From assembly GCA_948470475.1 (NCBI GenBank), contig OX419346.1:8870801-8934800 (forward strand): a stretch of DNA of 64,000 bases, given 5' to 3'. The notes beneath the pieces were generated by a model. It had not been told where the DNA came from, searched no databases, and saw only the letters and a list, made by a program, of their open reading frames with translations. The stretch's first letter is position 1. Every line of letters begins with the position of its first letter. This document shows, in pieces, positions 11,402 to 23,093 of this stretch. The position numbers were made by a program, and so were the translations under genes. Origin of the DNA: Galaxea fascicularis. Its lineage: Eukaryota > Cnidaria > Anthozoa > Scleractinia > Euphylliidae.

Positions 11402-12826
11402 AGCCTTTGACGGATGACAATAAATCGTTTTAAAATAATAATAATAATAATTATTGGTCAATGCTGTTGAACTCCCACACAGGTATGGTTTCACAGGAGA
11501 CAAGTTCTCTATCTGATGGCTTAAAACGAAACTTGAGCAGCAAGGATTTTTATAGACTTGCAATACAGTAGTTTTTTCGTGCCACAGAAAAGTGGGTGCA
11601 TTTAGTACCGGATGTGAAACACTTCACACCTTCATCAAAACCATTGAACAAATAAAGTCAAAAATCAAAGAGACAAAAGAAGATGAATATTCAAACAGTC
11701 TCGCAAAGATTCAGGTCTGTGCGATGTTTCGTGCGGGAGATATTCGAAGAAATGCCTACTTAAATTTTAAGGCTTTTGTATGGAGACGCCATGTTTGTGT
11801 CCCTCTGAGGAGCACAAATATGGCGGCCGAAAGCTAACAAAAACATACGTCATCAAGTTTTGCTATAAAAAGCCCATAGTCGTCCTCTGAGGGCTCATAA
11901 ACATCTACATGAGTACTTATTCTCATTCAAGGACTGTTCAGTTTGCGAAATCTCGGCGGCTAAGTCACTTTTTTAACCTACATGACAACATTCTCGGCTG
12001 CCAGTAATATCGTGTCACGCAAAAGCTTAGAAATTCAACATTGCTTTATCACAAGACAAAAAAACCAATCAAACTGAAAATTTGTGAAAAGATAAGTCTT
12101 CAGCTATACTAGTTCCTAGCTAAACTAAAATCTCAAAAGGATAGATAATTCCTTATTTTTTATTTTGATTTTGTGGACTTGCGGCTTGCATCATTACAAT
12201 GGAGATTACATTGTAGGTCTTGTTGTTATCACCTATCTTATTACCCTCTTCTTGTCTCTATTTCGCTTGAGAATATAATTTGGTGGCCCTTAACAAATAA
12301 TAACCTTGCAACAACGAAAAAATGGCCGTTGAATAGAGATATCAAATACAGCATTTTCGGGACTTTTATAGAAAGTGGCCGTTTAATGGAGGGTGCATGG
12401 TTGCTTAATAGAGGTCGCACTTTATATATGACTAACTTACGTCACTTACCAGACACAGCAGTTTAGTAGCGGGTCTGGAGAATAGGAAAACTTGAAATGA
12501 AACATTGCAAAAGGACTGTCTTTCGGAGTGCGATGCTAAAACCAGCTGGCGAATAATTTCATTAAACAGCAGTCAAAAGACTTTCTCCTGCAGAAACATT
12601 TGTCACTTGATTGTGTTGCAAAAGAAAACCAATCATGACTAAATTAACCGGAAACTTCAATTTAGTGATGAGCGGGCTAATTCAAGTGGCATCAGTTTTC
12701 GTATGCCATGAGGGCGCTTGAGAATGATTACAGGCGTGCGGATCAGTTGCAGCATGCTTCTCGGTGTGCTTTTGTGTTATCGGAGGGTTAAGAGATTGTC
12801 ATTTGTTTTGTGTTCGAGGTTCCGAG
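11402..12826. other. no gene recognised; repeat-derived sequence with a short hairpin
   Basis: Contains an AAT microsatellite near 11434 and an inverted pair around 11778-11822 (GCCATGTTTGTG against CACAAATATGGC) typical of a MITE core. An 81-codon frame at 11592-11837 has no supporting neighbours and overlaps this hairpin. Confidence 0.5.
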
Positions 12827-14228
12827 ATGAGTTTCAACAATCGCGCCTACCAAAGGACTGTTGTTTTTTTGGACAAAAGATTAATCAGCGTTCCAAACAA
12901 CACTGAGACGAGTAGGCTCACCAATGCCTGGCGTGTAATGGACATATCGTTCACGAAGAACAACACCGCCACAGAAATAGGCGACATTCTTATGCGAGCA
13001 TTTCCACCTCTGGCGGGAAAAGACCTTAGTTTGATGTTCACTAGCTTTAGATGTGTGATAACCCTCCGAATAGTTGCACCAATAAGATCTTTCTCCATGA
13101 AAAGTTAGAATATGATTGATTTACATCGCTCCATGATCCTTGATGTTATAACATTTTACTTCCTCAGGGTTACTTTCATAGAAAACAACTTAAGACTTTT
13201 GATCTCTGAAAAAGATACTATTCACATTTTTTTGCAAATTGGGAATGTGCAAGTTTACCAATATTAAAGGAAAATGGCTGGACACTTTTGCACTGACTAT
13301 GCCCTCAATATCTTATTACACCAGTTTAGTATTTATTGCATCATACGAAAGAGGGCATGCAATGAAGAGGGTAGCAAGGGGCCTTCAGAATGGTGCCCAA
13401 ATCATAGACCTTTTCGGGGGCTCCAGGAAGAAAAAGATTTTCCTTTTCCTACCAAGTTCAGGTATGTAGTAACAATTGAATTTTTATCACTAAGGGCAAA
13501 GATTGGCCAAGTCAGAGGGCATTGTTTTTTTGTAACAGACTGACTACCTGTTTGGGAAGCATGCCTCCTGACTGCCTAGTAAGGAAGGCTCTTTGGGGCT
13601 TCCAAAAACTTCTCCTCCTGATATTAAAGACTACCCACTTGTGCCAAAAATTAATGAAACCCCTGTGTTTGCATATACAGTCAGAGAGTTGTGGAGAAGT
13701 TTTATTTGTGTGTTAACCATAATAAATTCAACACAGAATTTAGTTTCAGCAACTATTAAATTAGGCTTTTTTATTTTATTCATCCAGCTGCCACATCTAC
13801 AACAACGGCCTCACTTACCACAGTCACACAAGCATCCACATCTATGTCATCATCCGCACCCCCACCCACTCTAACATTAACGTCTACATCCTCATCTGCA
13901 TCCCCAGTTACTCAATCATCCACATCTTTATCCTTGTCTACAACCCCACCCACTCAACCATCAATGCCTGCATCCTCATCTGCACCCCCAGCCAGACAAT
14001 CATCTACATCTACAGCCTCTTCTGCACCCCCACCCACTCAACCACCAACGTCTGCGTCCTTATCTGCACCCCCAGCCAGACAATCATCTACCTGTACAAT
14101 CCCAGTCACACAATCATCCACATCAGTGACTTCATCTGCAGGCCCAGGATCATCGGTATCAGTGATCCCAGCTGAACTCCCCTCCACATCCACACCAATC
14201 AACTTGAGGTCACTGCCAAAGGGTGGAG
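12827..14228 (+). CDS. three-copy family, copy A: unrecognised protein with Ser/Thr/Pro-rich tail (3' end missing)
   Basis: Exons: 12827 to about 13036, 13325-13461, 13788-14228. Exon 1 aligns with first exons of copies B (36967) and C (54113) through a RTxxxLxxxL core, an ISFTKNxT-type segment and a xFPxLxGxxL end. Exon 2 carries the family signature FIASYERGHAM and ends in a Lys-rich FLFLP segment. Exon 3 is low complexity, rich in S, T, P and A, with repeated PPTQ and PARQSSTS units. I do not recognise the family. Exon 1 to exon 2 lacks a good donor: the aligned position reads TT followed by GATG rather than GT. No downstream exon comparable to B or C was found before 15826, so this copy may be truncated. 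Confidence 0.6.
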
Positions 14229-15825
14229 GTAAGTGAAAAGTTCTAGTACCATTCTAGTACATGTCCATATATTTACTTGTGAACTTTTTATTATTTTCAG
14301 TATTTTCAGTATTTTCCACACACACACACACCCCCTAAAACATACAAGTCCATCAAATTAATCAACCAAAAAACTTTATTTTTCCTCAATATTCTGATCA
14401 GTTACACTGGATACTACTTACGAAGCACTAGTTACACAATTCATGACATAAACTATCTAAAACTACACCTATTTTACGAATGTTACAAGCACCTTGGTTC
14501 AAAATTATAGAACAGGCTCCCATGCTTTTATCTTTTAAAACATGTGTATATTTTATGAAATATGTAAATACACCGAAACAATTATCTATTGACCCTTGTA
14601 AAAAGAACCCTACTTTATTTCTATTTTATTCCTATTTTAATGCTATCACATCTATTTTTATACTATTTTATTTTCATTGAGTTATATTTTATTCCTATTT
14701 GACCTGATAGCGAAAATAGGGTATCTATTTTATTTGTATTTTACTTTTATTTTAAACCTATTTTAAAGCTACATTGAACAAGGTGGTGTATTTTATTTCT
14801 ATTTTCTCATAACAAACTGAAAAATAGCCTGTAAAACATTCCTACTTTTAGCACTAACATCAGATTTATTCGATAACGTAAGTGATTGACTACTGTTTTA
14901 CTCATATTTTTCTGAACATAGGATAGGTTATGGCCAGTTCTTTTGAAAAATATGAATAAAAGAGGCTATCACAATGCTATTTTATCTAAGAAATGCTAAA
15001 ATTGATTTAAAATAGACTATTTTAGAGCTATTTTTGGAGGTAGGTACTATTCCAAAACAAAATATGTCTAACATAGTCTATTTAAATTGTGTTTTATCCC
15101 AGACAGCCCACAATTAATATTTTAAAATGCAGCTGCAGTCACTAACGTACTGCCTGCAAGGTTCACTCAAAGATATTTGATTCCTGTTTTCTTCGGCAAT
15201 TCAAACTTGACTTACAATGTGTTAATTTTGAAGCAGTTGTTTTGTACGTAATCATAAAACTTCAATGTACACTGAAATTCTTTCTTGTAAGTTTTCTAAA
15301 CCATACATTTAACCATTCCACGACCAATTAAGGCACAGTTGTCTAATGGTTAGTATAAAGTGGATTCCAAGTTGAGCGGTCTGGGTTTGAACCGTGGTCA
15401 GGGTCATTGTGTGTTATATTCTTGGGCAAGCCACTACTCACATTTCATGTTACCCGGGTGTATAAATGGGTACCAGTGAATTTAATGCAAGCGACAACGT
15501 GTGACAGCCTAGCCTGCTATCCAGGGGAGGGAGGGGGAAGTAGAAATACTCCTAGTCTCTTTATGCTATGAAAAACATAGATTAGCTCTGCACTTTGCTC
15601 AAATGCGGACTTCACCTTTTATAATTGTAATTTGTTTCTTATTCTAAGTGAATACAAGACAGTTTCAAAACTTCTAAGGAATTTGTAAGGAATGCAAATA
15701 GGGCCTGTACACAATAGACAATTTTAGTTTATTTTGCAGAAATATCTGTCATCAGTTCTAAAGTGCCATCGAATTGGAAAATTGGTGGAGACAAAACTTG
15801 TCACTTTTTTTGCAGAGTCATTACC
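14229..15825. repeat. AT-rich degenerate repeat (CTATTTTATTT-like units) plus flanks
   Basis: Between about 14560 and 15110 the sequence is dominated by variants of TATTTTATTTCTATTTTA and their complements. A short CA run lies near 14320. No coding potential was seen apart from the SINE-like segment listed separately. Confidence 0.6.
15335..15600 (+). mobile_element. tRNA-derived SINE-like element
   Basis: A box-A-like stretch (TCTAATGGTTAGTATAAAGT) is followed at suitable spacing by a box-B-like GGGTTTGAACCGTGG. Then comes a body with GGTGTATAAATGGGTACC, a motif common in animal SINEs. Spacing and sequence do not give a good tRNA cloverleaf. The 3' limit is approximate. Confidence 0.6.
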
Positions 15826-17500
15826 TTAGTCTCTTTCAATTCTGTTAACCAAATGGCAAACAAAACTTCCATTGGAAGTTGATACTAACATGCACTTTTT
15901 CTCAATGCACTGTAGAGGAACAGCAACAATCTTTGTTGTCTCCTCGATCTTAACAATGTGATCAACCACAATTGTGCCTTTTAGACAGGGCAGCTGCTCT
16001 TGGTGCTTAACCAGAATTCTAAGTAGCACATAGTATTTGCACTCTGGCTGGCAGTCACAAAATGTATTTATACAGGATGCATGGTGGCACTTCTCCTGAA
16101 TCTTAACATAATTTAAAACGAAACCATATTCTGAATGATTCTTTCCGGAGAAGTTTACTGTGAAATTGTTTCTGGCTGTTACTTTTTTGTAGCTCTGGCT
16201 GTGGTATACTGTCCCTTTGATTTGACATCGTTTAAAAGACCATATCTTTCCCCAACTTGGTATTTCTGTTTTTAAGGCCTCCCACTCTGCTTTTGAGAGG
16301 GTCTCCGAGTTGCTGGACAATTTTTCTAAAGCTCCTATCACAAAGACTCCTGATTCAATCTCTTCAGTTTTCGACCTGGAATATTAATCATATTAGCACA
16401 AACAATTAGAAAGTGTCAAAAAGGGTTTTGAGGGGAAACCACAATTATATATGGTGCATAAACATTCACATTCACTCATAAAGTGGCCTTAACTTTTTGG
16501 CAAATAACAGAGTCAGTTTGTACCCAACAATGGGTTGTATTGCAATAATCTATGCAGTAAATATTACTATTTAACAATCAAGCCAAATAAAAGATATCAC
16601 TTCCCATTAACTTATCTTGTTTAATGATATCAGTATTATCATCACAAAAACATTCCCAAAACGAATTCAGCAGCTCACCGTTTGTAGTGATTTTTCTGAG
16701 TCAGTTGAGAGTACAGGTTTTGTGCTTCTACATTAGAGATGTCTGATGCCAGCTCTGGCAACTTTTGTAGGACAGAAACACCATGTACAATCTTGGACAA
16801 AACAAAACATGCCAATGAAAAATTGGTGATGTATTTTTTTAACAAATAAGCTCAGCCTCTTTAGTATGTAAACTGCCCATTTCAGATCAGGTGATGTCAT
16901 CTAGGGAATATATTGTTCCCTTATCGAAATAATTCTAAAGCGTAACATCACATATTTGGAAACAAGCAAAGGTAAGAAGTTGATCTATTATGTAATTCCT
17001 CAAAAGAAGCAAACATCTATCCATGAATATAAAACAATATGAGACAAAATTAATAACATTGGGAATAGAAATACTCATTATACTGCACACAGGGATACCA
17101 CCCATTGGGAATAGGAAAAAGACTTTCCGCTAACTAGAAAAACTTTCAGTGGCCAGGCAAAAATGGAAATAACATGACATTTACCTGTCCATCAATGTTC
17201 TGTGTACCATGAAATAAATCACGGAAATCTCCATTAAGGTCCTCAAAAAAAAAACAAGAATGACTCCAAAGAGGCCCAAGGTCTTCCACAGAGTCTCTCA
17301 AGTGTAATAGTTGATGCACATTGTAGGTCATGAACTGTGAACCTGCAGGGAGCACACAAAGGGCATTCAAAATTTGCTGGCATATTCTTGGTTTTCACTC
17401 ACGTGACCTCTATGATGACGACGGTTGCTATCCGCCATGTTGGAGCCCATCCAAATGTAAACAAATGCCCTTCGATGTGAGATCGTGGTCGAATGTTGAG

Positions 17501-19078
17501 ATGGTTCTCTGCATTATTCCTGACTGTGGGAATAGAACTGGTCGAGATCAAGGAGTGGGATTTTATCGTATACCAGCAGTCGTTACCAATAAAGGAGAAT
17601 TTGAGGAAAAGCTAACTGCCGAGAGGAGAAAAGAGTTGATCAAAGCGATTAGTCGCGGCGATACGGAGGAAAAGCAAGTTCTTGAAAGCGAACGTGTGTG
17701 TGGCAAACATTTTGTCAGTGGGAAGCCAGCTCCTTATTGGAATAGGTACCATGAGGATTGGATACCGACTCTAAATCTCGGAAAGAAGAAATATGGCCCT
17801 AAAGTCGATATTAAAGCCAATGCACAGAGGACAGAGAGGGCAAAGAAGCGAGAACAACTTGCAATCGCTCGCCAAGAACGCGAAGTGGAAGAGAAGCGGC
17901 AAAAGCTTAATGAAAGCAGCCTTCCTGTTGCTGAGATTGACTTTGGCGAGCCAAGCACTTCGACCGAGGAAATTCAAAATGAAGGGACCGAAGGATTTAG
18001 CGGTGAAACATTTTCTGTGACTCAAACCGAAGAGCTTTGTGAAGGAGAAGAAATCGCACCGGAAGTAGGTGTAAAGGACGCCGAATGCCAAATTAACCCT
18101 GACACAAAGGAGGGATGGTGCCAAACCGCGGAGTTTGAATATATGTTTCAGAAAAACAAGTACCAAGCACCAGGTAAAGATTTCTTTGATTCGGATGATA
18201 AAGTCCGTTTTTACACAGGCCTCCCTTCAATGGAAGTGCTGATGGTTGTCTTCGATCATGTTTCCCCACATGTAACTCGACAAACACAGTCGCTGGATCG
18301 ATTTCAAGAGTTTATGATTGTACTCATGAAACTACGATTAAATGCACCGCTACAGGATCTTGCCTACCGATTTTCGGTGTCAGTGTCCACCATTTCAAGA
18401 GTATTTTATCATTGGATTGTGGTGATGGATTCGAGATTATTTCGCTTTATTTACTGGCCAAACAGAGACCAACTTTGGAGGACTATGCCCCAGTGCTTTC
18501 AGTATGCATTTGGGAAGAAAACCACCGTGATCATTGATTGCTTCGAGGTTTTCATTGAAAAGCCTTCCAACTTGCTGGCCAGGGCACAGACTTTCTCAAG
18601 TTACAAGCATCACAATACCATCAAGGTTCTAGTAGGGATAACTCCACAGGGAACTATCTCTTTTGTTTCAGAAGCCTGGGGAGGTCGTGTCTCAGATAAG
18701 TTTTTAACTGAGAACTGTGGTTTTCTGGAAAAGCTTATCCCAGGGGATATGGTTATGGCAGATAGAGGATTCACCATCACTGAATCTGTTGGATTTAGAC
18801 AAGCCAAGCTTGTAATCCCAGCTTTCACAAGGGGAAAGGTTCAGCTAGACCCAGTGGATGTAGAGGAGACAAGAGGCATAGCCAACGTTAGAATCCATGT
18901 GGAACGTGTTATTGGACTACTAAGACGAAAGTATACTATTTTGGAAGGAACTCTGCCAACTGACTTTCTGATTTGCAATCATGAAAACTCTGACCGTCGT
19001 ATTCCATTGGTGGATCACATGATAAGAGTTTGTGCTGCTCTTGTTAACTTTTGTCCTCCAATTGTTCCATTTGATTGA
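17501..19078 (+). CDS. ISL2EU-like transposase: THAP zinc finger plus DDE_4 catalytic domain
   Basis: A single uninterrupted frame of 525 codons from the ATG at 17501; an in-frame ATG at 17467 inside the TIR is an alternative. The first ~90 residues form a THAP C2CH finger (CIIPDC near the start, VCGKHF about 60 residues on), which binds DNA sequence-specifically. A charged coiled-coil-like linker follows, then a helix-turn-helix ([16 protein letters not shown]) and an IS5/Harbinger-like DDE nuclease: Asp346 in VIIDCFEVF, Asp421 in VMADRGF, Glu468 in [13 protein letters not shown]. No stop or frameshift was seen, so this copy may still encode active enzyme. The start lies ~117 bp from the element end, so the left TIR probably holds its promoter. 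Confidence 0.9.
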   Translation: MVLCIIPDCGNRTGRDQGVGFYRIPAVVTNKGEFEEKLTAERRKELIKAISRGDTEEKQVLESERVCGKHFVSGKPAPYWNRYHEDWIPTLNLGKKKYGPKVDIKANAQRTERAKKREQLAIARQEREVEEKRQKLNESSLPVAEIDFGEPSTSTEEIQNEGTEGFSGETFSVTQTEELCEGEEIAPEVGVKDAECQINPDTKEGWCQTAEFEYMFQKNKYQAPGKDFFDSDDKVRFYTGLPSMEVLMVVFDHVSPHVTRQTQSLDRFQEFMIVLMKLRLNAPLQDLAYRFSVSVSTISRVFYHWIVVMDSRLFRFIYWPNRDQLWRTMPQCFQYAFGKKTTVIIDCFEVFIEKPSNLLARAQTFSSYKHHNTIKVLVGITPQGTISFVSEAWGGRVSDKFLTENCGFLEKLIPGDMVMADRGFTITESVGFRQAKLVIPAFTRGKVQLDPVDVEETRGIANVRIHVERVIGLLRRKYTILEGTLPTDFLICNHENSDRRIPLVDHMIRVCAALVNFCPPIVPFD

Positions 19079-19962
19079 ATTTGATGTCATACATGTATTT
19101 TTGTATCTGTCCTAGAATGTATTCATAACCACCTCCCCTCTCCAATGGAAGCTTGGTTTAATTTGTAGCCCAACCCATTGGATTATATGGCCACACATAT
19201 TAAACTTAATCCAGTCCCCTTCCATGGTTGAAGCACTGTTATTTTCTTTGATGGGGAAATTGCTACTGATATAATAATGATGTGGAAACCCAGCTCGTTG
19301 TAAAGGTAACAGGGATTTTTTCTACCTAAGAATGTGTATTATGTCTGTTTTGTGTTTATTTTGGAGCAAAATGTTGTTATCCTGCTTTGAAGGGGGCAGG
19401 TTAAGATTGCAGATTTAACGAACTGTGAACTAACATGGATACAGCTATGCTATTTTCAGAGACAAGAACATCATTTTAGGGGTGGATCATTTTTTATCTA
19501 TAAAATTCAAATATAACTCAAATCTATTTAAATGTTAGCCTTGTGTGAGTGATTGAATATTTAACTTATTTCAAGCTTTGCCATGTGGAAAGATTCACTT
19601 TAAACAGGTTTTGTTACTAGGTGCATACATATGAAATGGAAAACAGTAATTACAATAAGATACAAGTGTTCATACTATTCATTTAAATTTTAAGCAATAT
19701 AGTGCTTCTTATTGGACCATAGTGATACTGTTTACTAGCCCCTTGATTTGTGTTGTCCTCTTTCATCAAACGACACAAGCTTTTTTTTGTAATTAAAGAT
19801 TGCCTTAGACTGCCGCTCCCAAGCCACCCTCCTCTAAGGCTGTCGGAAAGTTTGATCAACACTAGTCCAATCAAAGAAACACTATGCTTACACTGTCAAC
19901 CAAGCCAATGAGTACAAGTAATTTAATCTAGTTATTAGGAATATACATGTAAATTGATATTT

Positions 19963-20156
19963 ATCGATCGTTTATTGCGACAGTGCTGTTTTGTATGGTC
20001 AATGCTCTTTGATGAAATGAATTGAGCGCTCTATGAAAGATATGTATATATATAAATACTTGTATTCTGGGTAGAATGTATTTCGCAGAGCGCTCAATTC
20101 ATTTAATTGAGGAGCATTGACCATACGAAACAGCACTGTCTTAATAAACGATCGAT
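19963..20156. repeat. 70-bp-arm inverted repeat between convergent genes
   Basis: Arms 19963-20032 and 20087-20156 are complementary with few mismatches (ATCGATCGTTTATT at one end, GAATTGAGCGCTCT at the loop side). They surround a ~54-nt AT-rich loop. It lies between the two convergent 3' ends of the ISL2EU-like element. It could be a nested MITE or a structured 3' UTR. Confidence 0.85.
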
Positions 20157-20371
20157 GATTAATCCTGAGGCCTGAAGTCCTGTGAAGTTATTAACATATA
20201 TCCATACTGTCTAGTGATGTGGTTTACACACCTGATTTTGAGGGCCTTACTCTTTGTCATGTTACTCGAGACAATAAAATGTTATTTTGTAAAGAAAATC
20301 TACATGTCTGATACAGTTTGCTGTTTTTTTTCTCTTTGAACTGTCTGAAAAGTATCTGAGAGCCTTTGCAT

Positions 20372-22330
20372 TTAAAATGGAGGAAACAAGCTCATTCTTC
20401 CATTTCTAAGACATGCAGCTAAATGAGGCCTCATTTTCAATATATCAAAATTTACAAATGTTGGATCTTCTCCAAATACTAGGCAGGTAGAAAATGCAAT
20501 TGCAAAAACCCCACAGTCACTGCCATTCCTTTGTTGCTGCACTGGCATAGGATTGAGAGCTTCCAATCTCCCCCCTAGCAAATCATTTGCCTGTTCCTCT
20601 ATTTCCTGGCTTAAAACAGAGTCATAAAGGCTGTCATAGAGGTTGACATGTCCTGGCAGACATCCAACTGAGCTGATACACACCCAGTGGCTGTTACCAG
20701 TATGTAGAATTTGCACAAATTCACTACTGACAACGTCAAAATTTCTAACTCGACCAAGTGTAGGCCGCTGAAAGCCGTCAATTGCTGCATTCTCAAGCTG
20801 TAGTAAAACTTGAGCTTGCTGAATAATGTCACAGTCTAGCCATCCAGTAGGACTAGTAATTAGCTCAAAATGCGAGTCTGTCATCTTTGCAAAGGCACCA
20901 GTCTTATCAGTTTCACCCTCACAAACTTTGGTGATAACAACGTCAACGTCCTCATCACTACTATCAGCACCGGAGGAAGAAGAACAAGTGGTAGCTGGAA
21001 CAGGAATAGATTTTTTGCATGTAGAACATTTCCAAGTTGTTCTGTGGTTGTTGGGCATTCTTTTCAAATTTAAACAAGGCAGGTGAAAAAACTTTCCATT
21101 TTTGCAGCCTTGTCCATGACACTCTACTAACTTGTCTGTGGGTAAGGGCTTTGACTTGCAGATGCAGATGCTGTCACACTTCATAGCTGCTTGATTTGAT
21201 ACAGCATGTGATACCTTTCTAGTACCTCCTCTCTTCTTAAACTGAGGAAGTCTGCAACAATGAGGGCAGTACCATGTCTTCGGCATTTTCACAGAAGTAA
21301 GAGATAGACAGGAAGGGTGAAACCCTTTATAAGGGCATTCCTCATTACTGCATAAAATACTCTCTTCATCTCTTTTCATTCGACAGAAACAGATGGCATC
21401 CTCATCTGGTAATTTAACTGGCACTGTACAACGTCGAGTATACCATCGCCCCAAAATCTCAGGGAGAATGCATATTGTCCAAAATATTTCTAATTTAGGG
21501 AGCACACGGTTCCAATGTTCAATGTCAGGGTATATGCGTTGAACTACTAAATGAATGTTTTTCATTTTATCAATAGCACATACCACAAAGTCACAATATT
21601 TGACATTTGGCACTGAGAAGAGTTGCTGCTGCACTTGAAAGTAGTAGCTGTGAGTTTTCTTTAGTTGGAAGTGCCCATTTACTTTTTCTAAGCAGGAATT
21701 CTTCTGCTGAATGTAGTCCTCAAAATTACCATCTTTGATGATGAAAGGGCACTTCACTTCCCCACACCCATTCCCGCAACAGCTACAAGACACAAGGAAA
21801 TCAGGTGTGGCATGGAGAAATGTTTTCCCTTTGTTTATAAATAATCCACACTCCTTTACCTCAAAGTTAGCATGGTTTGCTTTGACAGCCGCTTCATATG
21901 CCTTTATGGCATCACTCTCGTGCTTTTGACCATGCCTGACTGCTTTAGTATGGACCTTATAAAGGCTTGGGTAACAAATTGTCCTAATCAAGGACTGGGA
22001 GGGTTGTGCAAGGTTTGTGTGAAATGCTGCACTGCTAACAGATGCACCAATTCTGCCAGCACGATGTCTATAAAATCCGGAACCGTTTGCCTGGGTTCGT
22101 GAGTTAATTTCCACTTTGTTTATGTGGTCCTCAGAAATATTTAATGTGATATTAGTACACAATTTAAGTAGCTCCGGGTACTGAAGATCAAGATTTTTAG
22201 TCTGAAATAATTCTGAAATGGTCGGTAGTGTGCGGCTTTCATCGATAAACTGATCGGCATAAGGATCAATCAAGCTTAGGGCAACAGCTTTGTTACGACA
22301 ATTATTCAGTTTGGCATAGACCTCCTCCAT
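20372..22330 (-). CDS. YqaJ-type nuclease / double PHD / Ulp1-like protease fusion (C-terminal part of a frameshifted ORF)
   Basis: 652 codons. Residues ~90-260 match the YqaJ/lambda-exonuclease fold: GRIGAS at 92-97, Glu138 in GQKHESDA, Asp177 in ATPDFLV and ExK in GEVKCPF (191-193). Two PHD-type zinc fingers follow (Cys314-Cys358 and about Cys385-Cys438), which in other proteins read histone tails. The last ~120 residues look like a C48 (Ulp1/SENP) cysteine protease: His548 in NSHWVC, Asp566 in NLYDSLYD, Gln near 599 and Cys606 in GSDCGVFA. YqaJ proteins accompany ISL2EU transposases. SUMO-protease and chromatin-reading roles are inferred from the domains. The open frame begins 5 bases past the stop of the SWIM ORF upstream; the two were probably one gene. 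Confidence 0.85.
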   Translation of the reverse strand: MEEVYAKLNNCRNKAVALSLIDPYADQFIDESRTLPTISELFQTKNLDLQYPELLKLCTNITLNISEDHINKVEINSRTQANGSGFYRHRAGRIGASVSSAAFHTNLAQPSQSLIRTICYPSLYKVHTKAVRHGQKHESDAIKAYEAAVKANHANFEVKECGLFINKGKTFLHATPDFLVSCSCCGNGCGEVKCPFIIKDGNFEDYIQQKNSCLEKVNGHFQLKKTHSYYFQVQQQLFSVPNVKYCDFVVCAIDKMKNIHLVVQRIYPDIEHWNRVLPKLEIFWTICILPEILGRWYTRRCTVPVKLPDEDAICFCRMKRDEESILCSNEECPYKGFHPSCLSLTSVKMPKTWYCPHCCRLPQFKKRGGTRKVSHAVSNQAAMKCDSICICKSKPLPTDKLVECHGQGCKNGKFFHLPCLNLKRMPNNHRTTWKCSTCKKSIPVPATTCSSSSGADSSDEDVDVVITKVCEGETDKTGAFAKMTDSHFELITSPTGWLDCDIIQQAQVLLQLENAAIDGFQRPTLGRVRNFDVVSSEFVQILHTGNSHWVCISSVGCLPGHVNLYDSLYDSVLSQEIEEQANDLLGGRLEALNPMPVQQQRNGSDCGVFAIAFSTCLVFGEDPTFVNFDILKMRPHLAACLRNGRMSLFPPF

Positions 22331-22334
22331 TTCT

Positions 22335-23093
22335 CTATCTGATGGTGAAGTCGAACCAAATTTGTCGTCCAGGGCGTTGTTCTACGGTATTTGTTTCCTT
22401 ATTCTCCCCAGCATTTTGAGGTAATGCCTCAATTTGCTGATCCAATGTGGTTTTTAGCTTTTGGGCAGACGAAAAGTTGATATCCTTTGCTCTTGCGTAT
22501 GGTACTTCGTTCACATACGTCGGTAAAACCCACGTGCATTTCACTTGAGTACAGGCGAGCTTTCCTTGGATCCGTGTTATGGCTTCGATGTAAAACAGTG
22601 CACTCGCTACATGGGAGCAGGTTTCACCTAGTCCTGCTTTGCAATCTAAACAATGCGCCGAGATAATGGTTCCATCTTTCTCTGTGATGATCCAAATATT
22701 CACTAGAGGATCTCTCATGCTCTGCGAATGTCGCACTTTAGCCACTACAACATACTTGTCCGCGATTTCCTTTCCATTAACTGACGCGACAAAGCCAGAA
22801 ACCATTTGATTATATGCCTGAAGACTTTTGAAAGCCTTAAATTGCTTATTCGTGTAATGGCTTGTCTCTAGAACTAAGTACGAGAGCAAGTCGGAGACTT
22901 CTATTGGAGGCAAGCATTCTGGACTTAACTGCTCGCTCGGCAAAGCCGCCGGATCTACTCCCACCACAGAAATCTTCTTCAAATATCGTTCTTTTATGTG
23001 GTTTTCTAGGCCCTTGGCATAGCTTGAAAGCACCGGTATCTTTTGCAGAATATCCTCTGGAGATTCTGGATTCTCGCCTTTGAAATTATCCAT
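22335..23093 (-). CDS. SWIM zinc-finger N-terminal part of the YqaJ partner protein (split by frameshift)
   Basis: 252 codons from the ATG at 23093, about 143 bp inside the right end of the element. A SWIM-type finger is visible as CLDCKAGLGETCSHVAS, a CxC...CxH zinc site found in DNA- or protein-binding modules of many transposon proteins. The frame stops at 22335 (FDFTIR then TAG). One added base near 22350 would continue it as PSDREMEEVYAK into the YqaJ ORF, and relatives that I recall have both parts in one chain. I therefore read this as a one-base deletion (or an assembly error) in a ~900-codon ORF rather than two genes. Confidence 0.8.
   Translation of the reverse strand: MDNFKGENPESPEDILQKIPVLSSYAKGLENHIKERYLKKISVVGVDPAALPSEQLSPECLPPIEVSDLLSYLVLETSHYTNKQFKAFKSLQAYNQMVSGFVASVNGKEIADKYVVVAKVRHSQSMRDPLVNIWIITEKDGTIISAHCLDCKAGLGETCSHVASALFYIEAITRIQGKLACTQVKCTWVLPTYVNEVPYARAKDINFSSAQKLKTTLDQQIEALPQNAGENKETNTVEQRPGRQIWFDFTIR

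Noticed and set aside
15340..15415. Possible tRNA gene
   Set aside because: A and B boxes are present but the arms do not fold as a tRNA and a SINE-type body follows.
17734..18287. Three antisense frames over the ISL2EU transposase
   Set aside because: Shadows of a well-supported transposase ORF on the plus strand.
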